Below are positions 1 through 7,944 of a DNA stretch of 25,037 bases, one piece after another (position 1 is the stretch's first letter; every line of letters begins with the position of its first letter). A program made the position numbers and the translations under genes. Source of the DNA: an uncultured Gammaproteobacteria bacterium (lineage in GTDB: Bacteria; Pseudomonadota; Gammaproteobacteria; UBA9214); NCBI GenBank assembly GCA_905480065.1, contig CAJQOV010000197.1, positions 1 to 25,037 on the forward strand, written 5' to 3'. Below the pieces are notes generated by a model. It was given only the letters and a program-made list of their open reading frames with translations, searched no databases and was not told where the DNA came from.

Positions 1-1
1 A

Positions 2-859
2 GAGAGTGCAATGCAGCGCGCAAAACGCAATGGACTGCCGTACCAGTATTTTGATCCTGTCAGCGATGTAAGCTCGATACAGCAGGTTCGGTATTCCGGC
101 CAGATCATGTCTGCGCTGGAAAATGATGAATTCGAGCTGCATTACCAGCCACAGGTGAATCTGCAAACTGGCCAGATCACCGGGGCGGAAGCACTGTTAC
201 GGTGGGAGCACCCCGGCGAAGGGATTATCATGCCGCAGCGCATCATACCGGTCGCAGAACAACTGGGGATGATGACACCGATTACAGACTGGGTGCTGGT
301 TACGGCATTGACCCAATGTCGGGAATGGCAGCACAAGGGTCTGCAAATTCGCGTTTCGGTCAATGTGTCTGCGCGTTCATTCCAGAACCCACGCCTGCTG
401 GACAAAATCAAATCGGCGCTCGAACTGGCAGATGTCAGTGCCCTGTTACTGGAGATCGAGATTACCGAGGCAACGCTCATGCAGGATACTGACAAGGCAG
501 CCGAGGTGCTTGCCAGGCTCAATGATCTCGGCGTTACCATCGCCATCGATGATTTCGGCACCGGGTATTCTTCGCTCTCTTACCTCAAGAAACTTCCGAT
601 TCATACCCTGAAAATCGACCAGTCCTTTATCACCCATGTGGCTTTTGATCACCAGGATATCGCAATTGTCCGGTCGATCATCGAGCTAGGCCACAATCTT
701 GGATACACAGTGATAGCTGAAGGTGTGGAAAATCCCAATGCATGGGACCTGCTTGCCAAACTGGGTTGTGATACGGCACAGGGTTTCCACATCAGCAAAC
801 CGCTGCCGGAACATGGCTTCAATCGCATGCTTGCTGAACGGAGCTTCCTGCCCGGTTAG
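2..859 (+). CDS. GGDEF-EAL type cyclic-di-GMP phosphodiesterase, C-terminal part (5' truncated)
   Basis: The reading frame is open to the left edge. The first visible residues (ESAMQRAKRNG) match the end of a GGDEF domain, so the true start lies outside the window and the ATG at 11 is internal. The rest is a full EAL domain, which hydrolyses cyclic di-GMP to pGpG. The expected metal and catalytic signatures are present in order: EALLRW, NVSAR, EITE, DDFGTGYSSL, KIDQSFI, AEGVE and AQGF. The phosphodiesterase is therefore predicted active; the state of the GGDEF half cannot be seen. The protein is probably a cytoplasmic or membrane-attached regulator of the motile-sessile switch. It is followed by a terminator-like hairpin and then by flagellar regulators, a fitting but not proven functional link. 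Confidence 0.93.
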   Translation, partial: ESAMQRAKRNGLPYQYFDPVSDVSSIQQVRYSGQIMSALENDEFELHYQPQVNLQTGQITGAEALLRWEHPGEGIIMPQRIIPVAEQLGMMTPITDWVLVTALTQCREWQHKGLQIRVSVNVSARSFQNPRLLDKIKSALELADVSALLLEIEITEATLMQDTDKAAEVLARLNDLGVTIAIDDFGTGYSSLSYLKKLPIHTLKIDQSFITHVAFDHQDIAIVRSIIELGHNLGYTVIAEGVENPNAWDLLAKLGCDTAQGFHISKPLPEHGFNRMLAERSFLPG

Positions 860-1170
860 CAGATAGCCACAGACGGCAGATTATCCCGCCGGTTTAACCC
901 CGCCATAGCAACAATCCACCCGCAGGCGTCACCTGAACGTCGGCATGCGCCTGTTTTGTCAAATATGTGACGCATATCCCATTCTCCGGAATTATTCGCT
1001 GTTACTAATCTTCTCACGTTAGAACAATGAGTTAGCACTCAGGTGGTATTGCAAACCGTGGTGATTTCAAAGTTGGTATGCAAGTTGCTATGTACTTACG
1101 CAAGCAGCAGCGGTTACGCCAGTTTCGGCAACTCACGCAGCCACAACAGCAACACCAGGAAGCTCACTAT
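860..1170. other. Intergenic region between the EAL gene and flhG
   Basis: This 311-base stretch holds the terminator-like hairpin at 923-957 and a short inverted repeat (ATATG at 963-967, CATAT at 973-977) that could be an operator. No convincing sigma-70 or sigma-54 promoter pair is visible. The segment 1078-1170 could be a Gln-rich N-terminal extension of FlhG if an upstream ATG is used. flhF, expected here in a normal flagellar cluster, is absent. Confidence 0.6.
923..957 (+). terminator. Terminator-like hairpin after the EAL gene
   Basis: A 7-bp stem (CAGGCGT at 923-929 against GCGCCTG at 947-953, one G-T pair) encloses a 17-nt loop and is followed at once by TTTT. It lies 63 bases after the EAL stop codon, where a Rho-independent terminator would be expected. 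The long loop weakens the call. Confidence 0.45.
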
Positions 1171-2058
1171 ATGCAACACGCAGATATAAAACTTGGCTGC
1201 CGGGAAACGACTGACCAGCGTCGCGATAACAGTCCTGTGCAGGTAATTGCGGTGACCAGCGGCAATCCCGGCACAGGAAAGACCTGCGTTGCGATGAACG
1301 TGGCGCAGGCACTCAGTCTGGCAGGCCGCAGCACGCTGTTGCTGAACGCGGACCCGGGTGCATCAGGCATCGATGCACTGCTCGATCTGCGTTCTGCATT
1401 CACCCTGTTTGATGTACTCAATGGCAGCAAAACTCTTGATGAGGTGTTGTTGCAGGGGCCGGATGGCGTACGCCTGGTTTCTGCGGCATCCGATATGCAA
1501 CAGCTGGCCGGGCTGGGGCTGTGGGAATGTGCAGGGCTGGTACGCGCATTCAGTGACATCAGTGCACCGGTTGACACCCTGGTAATTGATGTTGCCTCAG
1601 GAAATGGCGAGTGTGTGACAAGTCTTTGCAGGGCTGCCAGCGAAATCATTGTACCTGTCCGTAGTGGCAGGGAATCCCTGCATGCGAGCGCCGCACTGAT
1701 CGAATCGCTGCAACAGCGATTTGGTATTGCACGGTTTCGCATCTTGCCGAATTGCGTGGCATCTGCACGGGATGCGAGTGACCTGTTTGGTCAATTCTTG
1801 CAGCACTTCGCAGCCAATCATGACGTGGTGCTTTCCTGCTGCGGTTTCATACCGCAAGACGATTTTGTGCAAAAGGCCGCCGTATCCAGGCAATCCGTTA
1901 TCAGTGCCTATCCACGCAGCCGGTCTGCCCTGGCGTTGAGGAATCTGGCCAGCCAGATCATGCGGTGGCCACGCTCGGGGCATGCGGGCGGGCATCTGGA
2001 ATTCTTTGTAGAAAGACTGGTTCAAAACGAAAACATCAATATGGAGGTGAGGTCATGA
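1171..2058 (+). CDS. flhG: FlhG/FleN-like MinD-family ATPase with altered P-loop
   Basis: FlhG is a MinD-type ATPase that controls the number and placement of polar flagella, normally as partner of the GTPase FlhF. This 295-residue protein has the family layout: P-loop at about 30-38, LLLNADPGASGID at about 56-68, a Walker B-like LVIDVASG with Asp140, and a C-terminal helix with an FFVERLV segment that may bind membrane. Three positions deviate. The P-loop reads SGNPGTGKT where the family has SGKGGVGKT, so the signature lysine is Asn32; the first Asp of the A' motif is Asn59; and I see no N-terminal DQA-LR motif for FlhF. I chose the ATG at 1171 because AGGA lies 11 bases before it; in-frame ATGs at 1078 and 1090 would add up to 31 Gln-rich residues. 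The stop overlaps the fliA start (ATGA). A divergent MinD/ParA paralogue is the alternative, but linkage to fliA favours FlhG. Confidence 0.82.
   Translation: MQHADIKLGCRETTDQRRDNSPVQVIAVTSGNPGTGKTCVAMNVAQALSLAGRSTLLLNADPGASGIDALLDLRSAFTLFDVLNGSKTLDEVLLQGPDGVRLVSAASDMQQLAGLGLWECAGLVRAFSDISAPVDTLVIDVASGNGECVTSLCRAASEIIVPVRSGRESLHASAALIESLQQRFGIARFRILPNCVASARDASDLFGQFLQHFAANHDVVLSCCGFIPQDDFVQKAAVSRQSVISAYPRSRSALALRNLASQIMRWPRSGHAGGHLEFFVERLVQNENINMEVRS
2043..2050 (+). promoter_or_regulatory. Strong Shine-Dalgarno for fliA
   Basis: GGAGGTGA is a near-perfect match to the anti-Shine-Dalgarno and ends 4 bases before the fliA ATG at 2055. It lies inside the last codons of flhG, and the two genes share ATGA. 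This fixes the fliA start and suggests translational coupling. Confidence 0.8.
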
Positions 2059-2783
2059 AAGGTAATACTGCAAAGGCACAACCGGACTACTCAAGCAGTA
2101 ATGAGCTGGTAATTCTGCACGAACCGCTGGTGAAACGGATTGCGTACCACCTGATGAGCAGATTGCCGGCCAGCGTGCAGGCAGATGATCTCATTCAGGC
2201 CGGCATGATCGGGTTGATAGAGGCCTCCAGAAAGTTTGACCCTGACCAGGGGGCCAGTTTTGAAACCTACGCCGGCATTCGTATACGCGGCGCCATGCTC
2301 GATGAGATTCGCCGCACCGACTGGACACCGCGTTCTGTACATCGCAAGGCACGCGAAGTGGCAGAAGCGGTACGCAGGATCGAGAATCAAAAGGGGCGCG
2401 ATGCGCGGGATGTGGAAGTGGCCGAAGCGATGGAATTGAGCCTGGAGGAGTACCACAAGATACTCCAGGACTCTACCGGTTGCCGGATTTTCAGTTTTGA
2501 AGACCCGGGTATGCTGGGCGAAGACGGTGTGCCGGAGCCGGGTCGGCATGCCGACCAACCGCTCGAGACCTTGCAAAAGAGTGATTTCAAGCAGGGTTTG
2601 GCCGAAGAAATCAAGGGTTTACCCGAGCGCGAACGGCTGGTGATGGCGCTTTACTATGATGAGGAACTCAACCTGCGCGAGATCGGCGAGATCCTCGGGG
2701 TAAGCGAGTCCAGGGTATGCCAGATACACGGGCAGGCGCTGATCCGCTTGCGTGCCCGCATGGGTGAGTGGCTGAACGACTGA
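2055..2783 (+). CDS. fliA: RNA polymerase sigma factor FliA (sigma-28)
   Basis: FliA directs RNA polymerase to late flagellar and chemotaxis promoters and is held inactive by FlgM until the hook is complete. At 242 residues it has the usual family length. Region 2 is clear (DDLIQAGMIGLIEA, then FETYAGIRIRGAMLDEIRR), followed by the FliA-type DWTPRSVHRKAREV segment, region 3, and a region 4 helix-turn-helix (YYDEELNLREIGEILGVSESRV). No key segment is missing. It overlaps flhG by 4 bases, as in typical flhF-flhG-fliA operons, but cheY and cheZ, which often follow, are absent. An in-frame ATG at 1965 is rejected because the strong ribosome site and the overlap support 2055. Confidence 0.96.
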   Translation: MKGNTAKAQPDYSSSNELVILHEPLVKRIAYHLMSRLPASVQADDLIQAGMIGLIEASRKFDPDQGASFETYAGIRIRGAMLDEIRRTDWTPRSVHRKAREVAEAVRRIENQKGRDARDVEVAEAMELSLEEYHKILQDSTGCRIFSFEDPGMLGEDGVPEPGRHADQPLETLQKSDFKQGLAEEIKGLPERERLVMALYYDEELNLREIGEILGVSESRVCQIHGQALIRLRARMGEWLND

Positions 2784-2796
2784 GGGCGGTTAAGCG

Positions 2797-3312
2797 GTGC
2801 ACAATCACAGTGCCGGCACCCAGCAATACGCTGCATCGCTATCGGTGCAGTGGTACTCACGGCGTGACGGTGTGGTGCGTGGTCCATTCAGTAGCGAGAA
2901 TGTAACCAGATATATTCTGCTCGGACGCATCCGGCTGAGTGATGAATTGAGTGCCGACCGACAGACCTGGCTGGAAGCCGAACAGGTATCCGGCGTGATG
3001 CCGGATGTCATGGCCCGGCACGGCAGCCAGGACGAATACCAGCTGTACCTGGAGGCGCGCATGCTTGCCGATGAGCGGGTCGCAAGTCGCCGCTCTGCGA
3101 CGTGCAAGAACTGCGGGAACTGCAAGCAGGAAAGGCGGCAGCTACCCGACCGCCGTAGCACGGAATCCCGACAGCTGTCCGCACCGAGAGTGGCAGGACA
3201 GATGCCTCCGCATTACCGGCATCAGTACTTTCCAAGCCGCTTACGTCACCTGCTGTTAACGGTAATACTGGCCAGCCTGTTATTTGTATGGCTGGTTCCG
3301 GTCTCGCGCTGA
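2797..3312 (+). CDS. GYF_2/DUF4339-like protein with Cys cluster and C-terminal membrane anchor
   Basis: A 171-residue protein starting at GTG, 13 bases after fliA with GAGGG upstream. Residues about 18-66 resemble the GYF_2/DUF4339 domain, a small putative protein-binding fold: QWYSRRDGVVRGPFS, then a W-LEAEQV segment. A CKNCGNC triplet (Cys103, 106, 109) follows, then a basic ERRQLPDRRS stretch and one hydrophobic segment at about 150-168, so the protein is probably tail-anchored with its domain in the cytoplasm. The function is unknown. Position suggests co-transcription with flhG-fliA, where chemotaxis genes would often be. The Cys cluster could bind metal. The domain call rests on pattern recognition only. 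The gene ends 10 bases from the convergent tRNA gene. Confidence 0.7.
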   Translation: MHNHSAGTQQYAASLSVQWYSRRDGVVRGPFSSENVTRYILLGRIRLSDELSADRQTWLEAEQVSGVMPDVMARHGSQDEYQLYLEARMLADERVASRRSATCKNCGNCKQERRQLPDRRSTESRQLSAPRVAGQMPPHYRHQYFPSRLRHLLLTVILASLLFVWLVPVSR

Positions 3313-3322
3313 CCGTATGAGT

Positions 3323-3409
3323 TGGTGCCGAGGGCGGGAATCGAACCCGCATGGAGTTTCCCCCGCTGGATTTTGAGTCCAGTGCGTCTACCAGTTTCAC
3401 CACCTCGGC
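3323..3409 (-). tRNA. tRNA-Leu (anticodon CAA)
   Basis: On the minus strand the acceptor arms GCCGAGG and CCTCGGC pair, the anticodon stem CTGGA/TCCAG holds the loop CTCAAAA with anticodon CAA at 3375-3373, and the T-loop GGTTCGATTCC is standard. A long variable arm, typical of class II tRNA-Leu, is present. Length is 87 bases with an encoded CCA end (3323-3325). It decodes UUG. Confidence 0.97.
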
Positions 3410-3440
3410 AGAGAATAGAGCCAGACCTGCAAAGGCCGCT

Positions 3441-3468
3441 AGTATAAGTCATCCATCCCTGCGGGCAA
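3441..3468 (-). promoter_or_regulatory. Sigma-70 type promoter of tRNA-Leu
   Basis: On the minus strand TTGCCC (3468-3463) and TATACT (3446-3441) are separated by 16 bases. Transcription would start about 25 bases before the mature tRNA 5' end. The GC-rich stretch after the -10 is like the discriminator of stringently controlled stable RNA promoters. Confidence 0.6.
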
Positions 3469-3488
3469 GCGGCAATCACATCATCCTG

Positions 3489-3497
3489 TGCTACTAT
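3489..3497 (+). promoter_or_regulatory. Extended -10 element before queA
   Basis: TG-C-TACTAT ends 8 bases before the queA ATG and fits an extended -10 box. No good -35 is visible. A start about 7 bases downstream would give an almost leaderless queA message, in line with the lack of a Shine-Dalgarno. Confidence 0.35.
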
Positions 3498-3505
3498 CGC
3501 GCGCC

Positions 3506-4540
3506 ATGCAGCGGGCCGATTTCAGTTACCAGCTTCCTCCCGACAGGATTGCCAGGGAACCTTGCGATGTACGCAGCGACAGCCGCTTGTTGTTGCTAGA
3601 TCCTGTGAGTGACGCATTGCAGGACAGCCAGTTCAGCGCCTTCCCGGATCTGCTGAGGGCCGGTGACCTGGTGATTTTTAATGATACCCGTGTGATACCG
3701 GCGCGGTTGCATGGAGTAAAGCAATCCGGCGGCAGGGTGGAAGTACTGGTAGAGCGGATTCTGGATAATGGAATCGTGCTGGCGCAAATGCGCGCGAGCA
3801 AGCCGACACGATCAGGAAGCCGGATATTGCTTGAGGGCGTAATCAGCGTTGTGGTGACGGGCCGGGAAAATGATCTGTATCGGCTGCAATTCCCGGCCGG
3901 AATGGACGTACGGACAGCGCTTGAGGCACATGGACATGTACCTTTGCCTCCATATATTGATCGTGCCGATACCGGCAATGACCGGGATCGCTATCAGACA
4001 ATATATGCCCGCAACCCGGGGGCGGTGGCAGCACCGACCGCCGGTCTGCATTTTGATCGCCCGGTCATGCAACGGCTCTCGGCAAAAGGCATAGAGACTG
4101 CATTCGTCACGCTGCACGTTGGCGCGGGAACCTTCCAGCCGGTACGTGTAGAAGACCTGGACAGGCACGTCATGCACCATGAGAGTTTCGAAATCAGTCC
4201 CGAGACCTGTGAACTTGTCATGCGTACCCGGGAGAGCGGTGGCCGCGTCATTGCAGTTGGGACGACGGTTGTGCGTACGCTGGAATCAGCCGCGAGATCA
4301 GGCGCCTTGCAACCGTGTCGCGGCGAAACGGATTTGTTCATTACACCCGGCTTCAAATTCCGGATGGTTGATGCCTTGCTCACCAATTTCCATCTTTCCG
4401 AATCAACCCTGCTGATGCTGGTCTGTGCCTTTGCGGGCTACCAGCGCACCATGGATGCATATAAACATGCGATCGACGCCGGCTATCGTTTCTACAGCTA
4501 TGGTGATGCCATGTTCATTACCGCGCGTGCGAGCGCCTGA
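3506..4540 (+). CDS. queA: S-adenosylmethionine:tRNA ribosyltransferase-isomerase QueA
   Basis: QueA transfers and rearranges the ribose of S-adenosylmethionine onto preQ1-modified tRNA to give epoxyqueuosine, the second-last step of queuosine synthesis in GUN-anticodon tRNAs. The 344-residue product aligns from its first residues (MQRADFSYQLP) with the known family start. It carries the family segments FNDTRVIPARL, GRVEVLVERIL, AAPTAGLHF, THVGAGTFQPV-like (LHVGAGTFQPV) and LLTNFHLSESTLLMLV. I chose ATG 3506 rather than the in-frame GTG at 3488 on this alignment; neither has a clear ribosome site. tgt begins 2 bases after its stop, so the two act as one operon and in one pathway. Confidence 0.97.
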   Translation: MQRADFSYQLPPDRIAREPCDVRSDSRLLLLDPVSDALQDSQFSAFPDLLRAGDLVIFNDTRVIPARLHGVKQSGGRVEVLVERILDNGIVLAQMRASKPTRSGSRILLEGVISVVVTGRENDLYRLQFPAGMDVRTALEAHGHVPLPPYIDRADTGNDRDRYQTIYARNPGAVAAPTAGLHFDRPVMQRLSAKGIETAFVTLHVGAGTFQPVRVEDLDRHVMHHESFEISPETCELVMRTRESGGRVIAVGTTVVRTLESAARSGALQPCRGETDLFITPGFKFRMVDALLTNFHLSESTLLMLVCAFAGYQRTMDAYKHAIDAGYRFYSYGDAMFITARASA

Positions 4541-4542
4541 CG

Positions 4543-5646
4543 GTGCGTTTTAGCACTACCCACAGTGACGGGGCTGCCAGGGCCGGGGTACTGGAGTTCG
4601 TGCGTGGCTCGGTACAAACGCCAGCATTCATGCCAGTCGGAACCTATGGCACGGTCAAGGCGATGACCCCGGAAGAAGTCAGGCAAACCGGAGCCGAGAT
4701 TATCCTCGGCAATACGTTTCACCTGATGTTGCGCCCGGGAACCGAAGTCATTCGCAGCCATGGCACGCTGCATGAATTCATGCACTGGGCAGGCCCGATC
4801 CTGACAGACTCGGGCGGGTTCCAGGTATTCAGTCTTGGTGCGCTGCGCAAGATCACCGAACAGGGAGTGACCTTCAGCTCGCCGGTCAACGGGGACCGGG
4901 TTTTTCTCGGCCCTGAAGAATCGGTGCGCGTGCAGCGTGATCTGGGTGCTGACATTGTCATGATCTTTGACGAGTGCACTCCATACCCGGCGACAGAGGA
5001 GGACGCGCGCAGTTCCATGGAATTGTCACTGCGCTGGGCACGCCGCAGCCGTGACGCGCATGCCGATAATCCTGCTGCACTGTTTGGTATCGTGCAGGGC
5101 GGCATGTTTCCGGAACTGCGGAAGGAGTCTCTGGCCGGTTTGCTGGAAATCGGCTTTGACGGGTACGCGCTGGGTGGCCTGTCGGTGGGCGAGAACAAGG
5201 CGGAGCGGGAGGCGGTGCTGTCCGCCATTTTACCGGCCATGCCGGTTGCTGCGCCGCGTTACCTGATGGGGGTGGGTACGCCTGAGGATATCGTGGAATC
5301 GGTTTGGCATGGTATCGACATGTTTGACTGTGTACTGCCGACCCGAAATGCCCGTAATGGTCATTTGTATGTGCATGACGGGGTAGTGCGTATTCGCAAC
5401 AGCATCCATCGCAGCGATACCCGCCCGCTGGATGACTCATGCCATTGTTATACCTGCCGTAATTACAGCCGGGCATACCTTCATCACCTCGACAGGTGCA
5501 ACGAGATACTGGGCGCCCGCCTGCATACCATCCACAACCTGACCTATTACCAGGAGCTGATGGCCGGCCTGCGCCAGGCCATCAGGCAGGGCCGCCTGGC
5601 ACAATTCCGCAAGGACTTTTACCAGCGACGCGGGGCTGTGTCATAA
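4543..5646 (+). CDS. tgt: tRNA-guanine transglycosylase Tgt
   Basis: Tgt exchanges guanine-34 for preQ1 in tRNAs for Asp, Asn, His and Tyr, the step before QueA. The 367-residue protein starts at GTG 4543, aligning with the usual Tgt N-terminus. Asp89 in DSGGFQVFSLG and the nucleophile Asp262 in FDCVLPTRNARNG are present, as are the zinc ligands Cys300, Cys302 and Cys305 in CHCYTC with a later His in HTIHN. Nothing is missing. It sits 2 bases after queA, and a promoter-like site for yajC overlaps its end. Confidence 0.97.
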   Translation: MRFSTTHSDGAARAGVLEFVRGSVQTPAFMPVGTYGTVKAMTPEEVRQTGAEIILGNTFHLMLRPGTEVIRSHGTLHEFMHWAGPILTDSGGFQVFSLGALRKITEQGVTFSSPVNGDRVFLGPEESVRVQRDLGADIVMIFDECTPYPATEEDARSSMELSLRWARRSRDAHADNPAALFGIVQGGMFPELRKESLAGLLEIGFDGYALGGLSVGENKAEREAVLSAILPAMPVAAPRYLMGVGTPEDIVESVWHGIDMFDCVLPTRNARNGHLYVHDGVVRIRNSIHRSDTRPLDDSCHCYTCRNYSRAYLHHLDRCNEILGARLHTIHNLTYYQELMAGLRQAIRQGRLAQFRKDFYQRRGAVS

Positions 5647-5647
5647 T
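5618..5647 (+). promoter_or_regulatory. Possible promoter of yajC-secD inside the tgt 3' end
   Basis: TTTACC (5618-5623), an 18-base spacer and an extended -10 (TG-T-CATAAT, ending at 5647) overlap the tgt stop codon. It would give yajC-secD a leader of about 70 bases. Read-through from queA-tgt is also likely. Confidence 0.4.
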
Positions 5648-5727
5648 GCCCGCGTTTTACCGGCAATAATGATGCAGATCAGGCGCCCCGGCAGGGTGAA
5701 TGCCTGTGGTTACACAAGGAGCAAGTC

Positions 5728-6054
5728 ATGAATTTCTTTATCTCGGACGCGCTGGCAGCAGCCCCGCAGGGACAGGCAGATCCCCTGATGAGCTTTCTGC
5801 CGCTGATATTTATCTTTGTCGTGTTCTATTTTCTGCTGATCCGGCCGCAGTCCAAGAAGGCCAAGGAACACAAATTGATGGTGGAAGCGCTGGCCAAGGG
5901 CGACGAGGTGGTCACCAATGGCGGCATGCTGGGGCGGATTACCAAGGTCGGCGACAACTTCGTGGAACTGGAAGTGGCTGATCAGGTCAGCGTCAAGGTA
6001 CAGCGCCAGGCGATTGCCAACGTGATGCCCAAAGGAACCATCAAGGGGCTGTAG
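5728..6054 (+). CDS. yajC: Sec translocon accessory subunit YajC
   Basis: YajC is a small inner-membrane protein that associates with SecD and SecF beside the SecYEG channel. The 108-residue product has a short N-terminal tail, one membrane helix at about 20-38 ending in the family hallmark FYFLLIRPQ, and a cytoplasmic domain with KGDEVVTNGGMLGRI. AAGGAG lies 8 bases before the ATG. It stands between tgt and secD as in most Gammaproteobacteria. Confidence 0.96.
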   Translation: MNFFISDALAAAPQGQADPLMSFLPLIFIFVVFYFLLIRPQSKKAKEHKLMVEALAKGDEVVTNGGMLGRITKVGDNFVELEVADQVSVKVQRQAIANVMPKGTIKGL

Positions 6055-6081
6055 AACACCATCTGAAGGAACTGTTGCACA

Positions 6082-7944
6082 ATGAACCGTTATGCTCCAT
6101 GGAAATACCTGCTGATTATCATCATCCTGGTGGTCGGCTCTGTTTATGCGTTGCCAAACCTGTACGGCGAGGACCCGGCGCTGCAGATATCCGGCGGGCG
6201 TGCCGCGGAAGTGGACGAATCGACTGGTAAAATAGTTGGCGAAGCACTCAAGAAAGCCGCTATCGATGTCAAACAGATGGGCATCGAGTCTGGCAAGCTG
6301 ATGGTGCGGTTTCATGATACGGATACCCAGCTGCGGGCAGCCGAATATGTCAAAGGGGCACTTTCCGCCATCAGTAACGGCTATGTCGTTGCATTCAACC
6401 TTGCGCCCTCGACCCCGGCCTGGCTGGAAAAATTCAACGCCCTGCCCATGTACCTCGGCCTGGACCTGCGTGGGGGCGTGCACTTCCTGATGGAAGTGGA
6501 TATGCCCGCCGCGATCAGGCAGGCGGTTGAAGGCTATGCAGCTGACATCAGGTCACTGCTGCGCGATAACAAGCTGCGCTATACCGTATTGCGCGCGGGT
6601 GAACAGGGCGTACTGGCAGGGTTCAGCAGCGAGGAAGATCGTGAACGTGCCCACAACCTGATGCGTGACAATTTCCAGTTGTTGACTGTGGAGACGGTTA
6701 ACAATACAGACCGACATGAGTTGTTGATATATCCGGGTGATCAGGAGATAAAGGAAATTCAGGATTTTGCCCTGCAGCAAAATATTCTGACCCTGCGCAA
6801 TCGCGTCAACGAACTGGGGGTAGCAGAACCGGTTATCCAGCAACAGGGAAAGTCGCGTATCGTGGTGCAGTTGCCGGGTGTGCAGGATACTGCGCAGGCC
6901 AAGCGAATCCTGGGTGCCACGGCAACCCTCGAATATCGGGCGGTGGATACAGAACATGATGTGGAACGCGCCGTGGCAGGCAAGGTTCCAGCCGGGTCGC
7001 GCCTTTACTACGAACGTGGCGGCAGGCCGATTCTGCTGAAGAAATCCGTGATCGCCACGGGTAACCAGATCATCAATGCACGTTCCGGATTTGACCAGTC
7101 ATCCGGCTCTCCCATGGTATCCGTGACACTGGATGCGCAAGGCGCAAGGAGCATGCTGAAGTTCACCAAGGAAAATGTCGGCAAGCCGATGGCCGTGGTG
7201 TTCATCGAAAACCGCAGCGAAACGACACTGGTTGATGACAAACCGGTCACCAGGCCGGTCAAGGTCGAGGAAGTTGTCAGTGTTGCGACTATCCGCGATG
7301 TCTTCAGCAAGCGTTTCCAGACCACCGGCCTGGATAGCCCCAAGGAAGCTCATGAGCTGGCCTTGGTGTTGCGCTCCGGTGCGCTCGCCGCACCGATTGA
7401 AATCATTGAGGAGCGCACCGTCGGACCGAGTCTCGGCAAGGACAACATCGAAAGAGGTTTCCAGTCGGTGGTGATCGGGTTTGTCGCAGTACTGATATTC
7501 ATGGCATTTTATTACCGGGTGTTTGGCCTTGTTGCGGACCTGGCACTCGCGTTGAATCTGGTACTGATTGTGGCAATTCTGTCCATGCTGCAGGCAACGC
7601 TGACCATGCCGGGTATTGCCGGTATCGTACTCACCGTCGGTATGGCAGTAGATGCGAACGTGCTGATCTTTGAGCGTATCCGCGAGGAATTGCGCAATGG
7701 CAACAGCCCGCAAGCGAGTATTCATGCGGGCTACGAAAAGGCGTTTTCCACTATTGCAGATGCCAATATTACAACGCTGATTGCTGCCATTGTGCTGCTC
7801 GGATATGGCTCCGGACCAGTCAAGGGGTTCGCCGTCACGCTGGCAATCGGTATCCTGACTTCCATGTTTACGGCGATCATGGGTACCCGGGCGGTAATCA
7901 ACCTGATCTATGGCAGTCGTCGCGTTGCGCGACTAATGATCTGA
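6082..7944 (+). CDS. secD: Protein translocase subunit SecD
   Basis: SecD uses the proton gradient, together with SecF, to pull secreted proteins out of the SecYEG channel on the periplasmic side. The 620 residues match the usual gammaproteobacterial length. A first membrane helix lies at about 8-26, the conserved GLDLRGG at 126-132, and a periplasmic domain contains LRNRVNELGVAEP. The C-terminal half holds five membrane segments with GMAVDANVLIFERIREEL at 520-537. The C-terminus (INLIYGSRR) is normal, so the gene is complete and not fused to SecF. secF should follow but does not. Confidence 0.97.
   Translation: MNRYAPWKYLLIIIILVVGSVYALPNLYGEDPALQISGGRAAEVDESTGKIVGEALKKAAIDVKQMGIESGKLMVRFHDTDTQLRAAEYVKGALSAISNGYVVAFNLAPSTPAWLEKFNALPMYLGLDLRGGVHFLMEVDMPAAIRQAVEGYAADIRSLLRDNKLRYTVLRAGEQGVLAGFSSEEDRERAHNLMRDNFQLLTVETVNNTDRHELLIYPGDQEIKEIQDFALQQNILTLRNRVNELGVAEPVIQQQGKSRIVVQLPGVQDTAQAKRILGATATLEYRAVDTEHDVERAVAGKVPAGSRLYYERGGRPILLKKSVIATGNQIINARSGFDQSSGSPMVSVTLDAQGARSMLKFTKENVGKPMAVVFIENRSETTLVDDKPVTRPVKVEEVVSVATIRDVFSKRFQTTGLDSPKEAHELALVLRSGALAAPIEIIEERTVGPSLGKDNIERGFQSVVIGFVAVLIFMAFYYRVFGLVADLALALNLVLIVAILSMLQATLTMPGIAGIVLTVGMAVDANVLIFERIREELRNGNSPQASIHAGYEKAFSTIADANITTLIAAIVLLGYGSGPVKGFAVTLAIGILTSMFTAIMGTRAVINLIYGSRRVARLMI

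Noticed and set aside
856..1038. Minus-strand reading frame of 60 codons between the EAL gene and flhG
   Set aside because: Low-quality composition, no ribosome site, and it covers the terminator-like hairpin.
1032..1040. TTAGCACTC, identical to one half of the CIRCE heat-shock operator
   Set aside because: The second half (GAGTGCTAA after 9 bases) is absent, and no chaperone gene follows.
3272..3295. CCAGCC/GGCTGG inverted repeat near the tRNA 3' end
   Set aside because: It lies inside the membrane-segment codons of the GYF_2-like gene and has no T-run on the tRNA strand.
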